Assembly (NCBI GenBank): GCA_001899855.1
Contig: MKWR01000015.1
Span: forward strand, 55,783 to 119,782
DNA: 64,000 nucleotides
Source: Lysobacterales bacterium 63-13
GTDB lineage: Bacteria > Pseudomonadota > Gammaproteobacteria > Xanthomonadales > Rhodanobacteraceae
Direction of reading: 5' to 3'
A model generated the notes under the pieces. It did not search any database. It was not told the origin of the DNA and saw only the letters and a list, made by a program, of their open reading frames with translations. Below are positions 63,599 to 64,000 of this stretch, in pieces (positions within the stretch are counted from its first letter, which is position 1; the number at the start of each line of letters is the position of its first letter). A program made the translations under genes and the position numbers.

Positions 63599-64000
63599 AC
63601 TGCCAGCTCCTCGACAGTCACATTGCCATTCGTATAGATACAGATGTTGCCGGCGATCTTCAGTGCCTGTTCGACGATCCTGCGCGCGTCGAGGTCGGTG
63701 TTCTCGAGCAGGGCCATGGCGGCAGCCTGGGCGAACGGCCCGCCGGAACCGATGGCGATGAGGCCGTTTTCCGGTTCGATGACATCGCCGTTGCCGGAAA
63801 TCAGCAAGGACACATCCTTGTCGGCGACCGCGAGCATGGCTTCGAGGCGGCCGAGGCGGCGGTCGGTGCGCCAGTCCTTGGCCAGTTCGACGGCGGCGCG
63901 GGTCAGGTTGCCGCTGAAACGCTCGAGCTTGGCTTCGAACAACTCGAAAAGGGTGAAGGCATCGGCGGTGGCACCGGCAAAGCCGGCCAGCACGTCGCCC
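63583..64000 (-). CDS. hslV: ATP-dependent protease peptidase subunit HslV, 5' end outside window
   Basis: Partial: the last ~138 residues. Proteasome-like Thr peptidase partner of HslU. Seen: [78 protein letters not shown] and [14 protein letters not shown]. The final residues VGNGE and the TAG stop are encoded by the right arm of repeat copy 3, so the native C-terminus has been replaced or extended by the element. The catalytic N-terminal Thr lies beyond the window. Confidence 0.96.
   Translation of the reverse strand, partial: GDVLAGFAGATADAFTLFELFEAKLERFSGNLTRAAVELAKDWRTDRRLGRLEAMLAVADKDVSLLISGNGDVIEPENGLIAIGSGGPFAQAAAMALLENTDLDARRIVEQALKIAGNICIYTNGNVTVEELAVGNGE

Overview
The window is high-GC DNA from a gammaproteobacterium, most likely of the order Xanthomonadales (Lysobacterales). 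Three things point there: the gene order around the replication origin, the tonB-exbB-exbD-exbD cluster lying tail to tail with pdxJ, and GGGAAT-type intergenic repeats that I recall (from memory, not searched) as common in that order. It spans a chromosomal origin. dnaA, dnaN, recF and gyrB run leftward from about 52.0 kb. rpmH, rnpA, yidC and mnmE run rightward from about 52.2 kb. The dnaA-dnaN gap carries two facing DnaA boxes and is the best oriC candidate.

Layout. 0-3.5 kb: the 3' part of an RND efflux pump gene and its outer-membrane channel. 3.5-10.2 kb: fdhD, an FMN reductase, a LysR/MFS pair and a LysR-DoxX-dioxygenase cluster. 10.4-13.2 kb: a single-chain MmeI-like restriction-modification enzyme. 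13.3-14.5 kb: two tandem paralogous secreted proteins of unrecognised family. 14.7-31.3 kb: an amino-acid permease, three c-di-GMP-type signalling proteins (one with both catalytic domains degenerate), EcsC, an aldehyde dehydrogenase, a gamma carbonic anhydrase, aroE, hemB, threonine aldolase, exonuclease III and a UPF0149 protein. 31.5-35.7 kb: the glyoxylate-shunt pair aceB-aceA, divergent from a LysR gene, with two 17-bp dyads between them. 35.8-41.3 kb: small membrane proteins, then an ECF sigma factor, a putative membrane anti-sigma factor and a PDZ protein, then pdxJ. 41.4-45.4 kb: TonB energy transduction with a TPR protein. 45.6-56 kb: the origin cluster. 56-64 kb: a DPP4-like peptidase, LemA plus DUF2207, a DUF971 protein, and hslU/hslV (hslV runs off the right edge).

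The most unusual signals are non-coding. A 48-bp tandem repeat lies between the dnaN terminator and recF. Each copy folds into a hairpin, and the copies differ by compensatory base-pair changes. Two identical 16-bp parS-like palindromes sit inside recF. Three GGGAAT-heptamer inverted-repeat elements occur within 3 kb, and one supplies the last codons and stop of hslV. No CRISPR array, rRNA, tRNA, IS or integrase was seen. No gap between genes exceeds 300 bp. Start codons were re-chosen wherever the longest reading frame clearly began too early.
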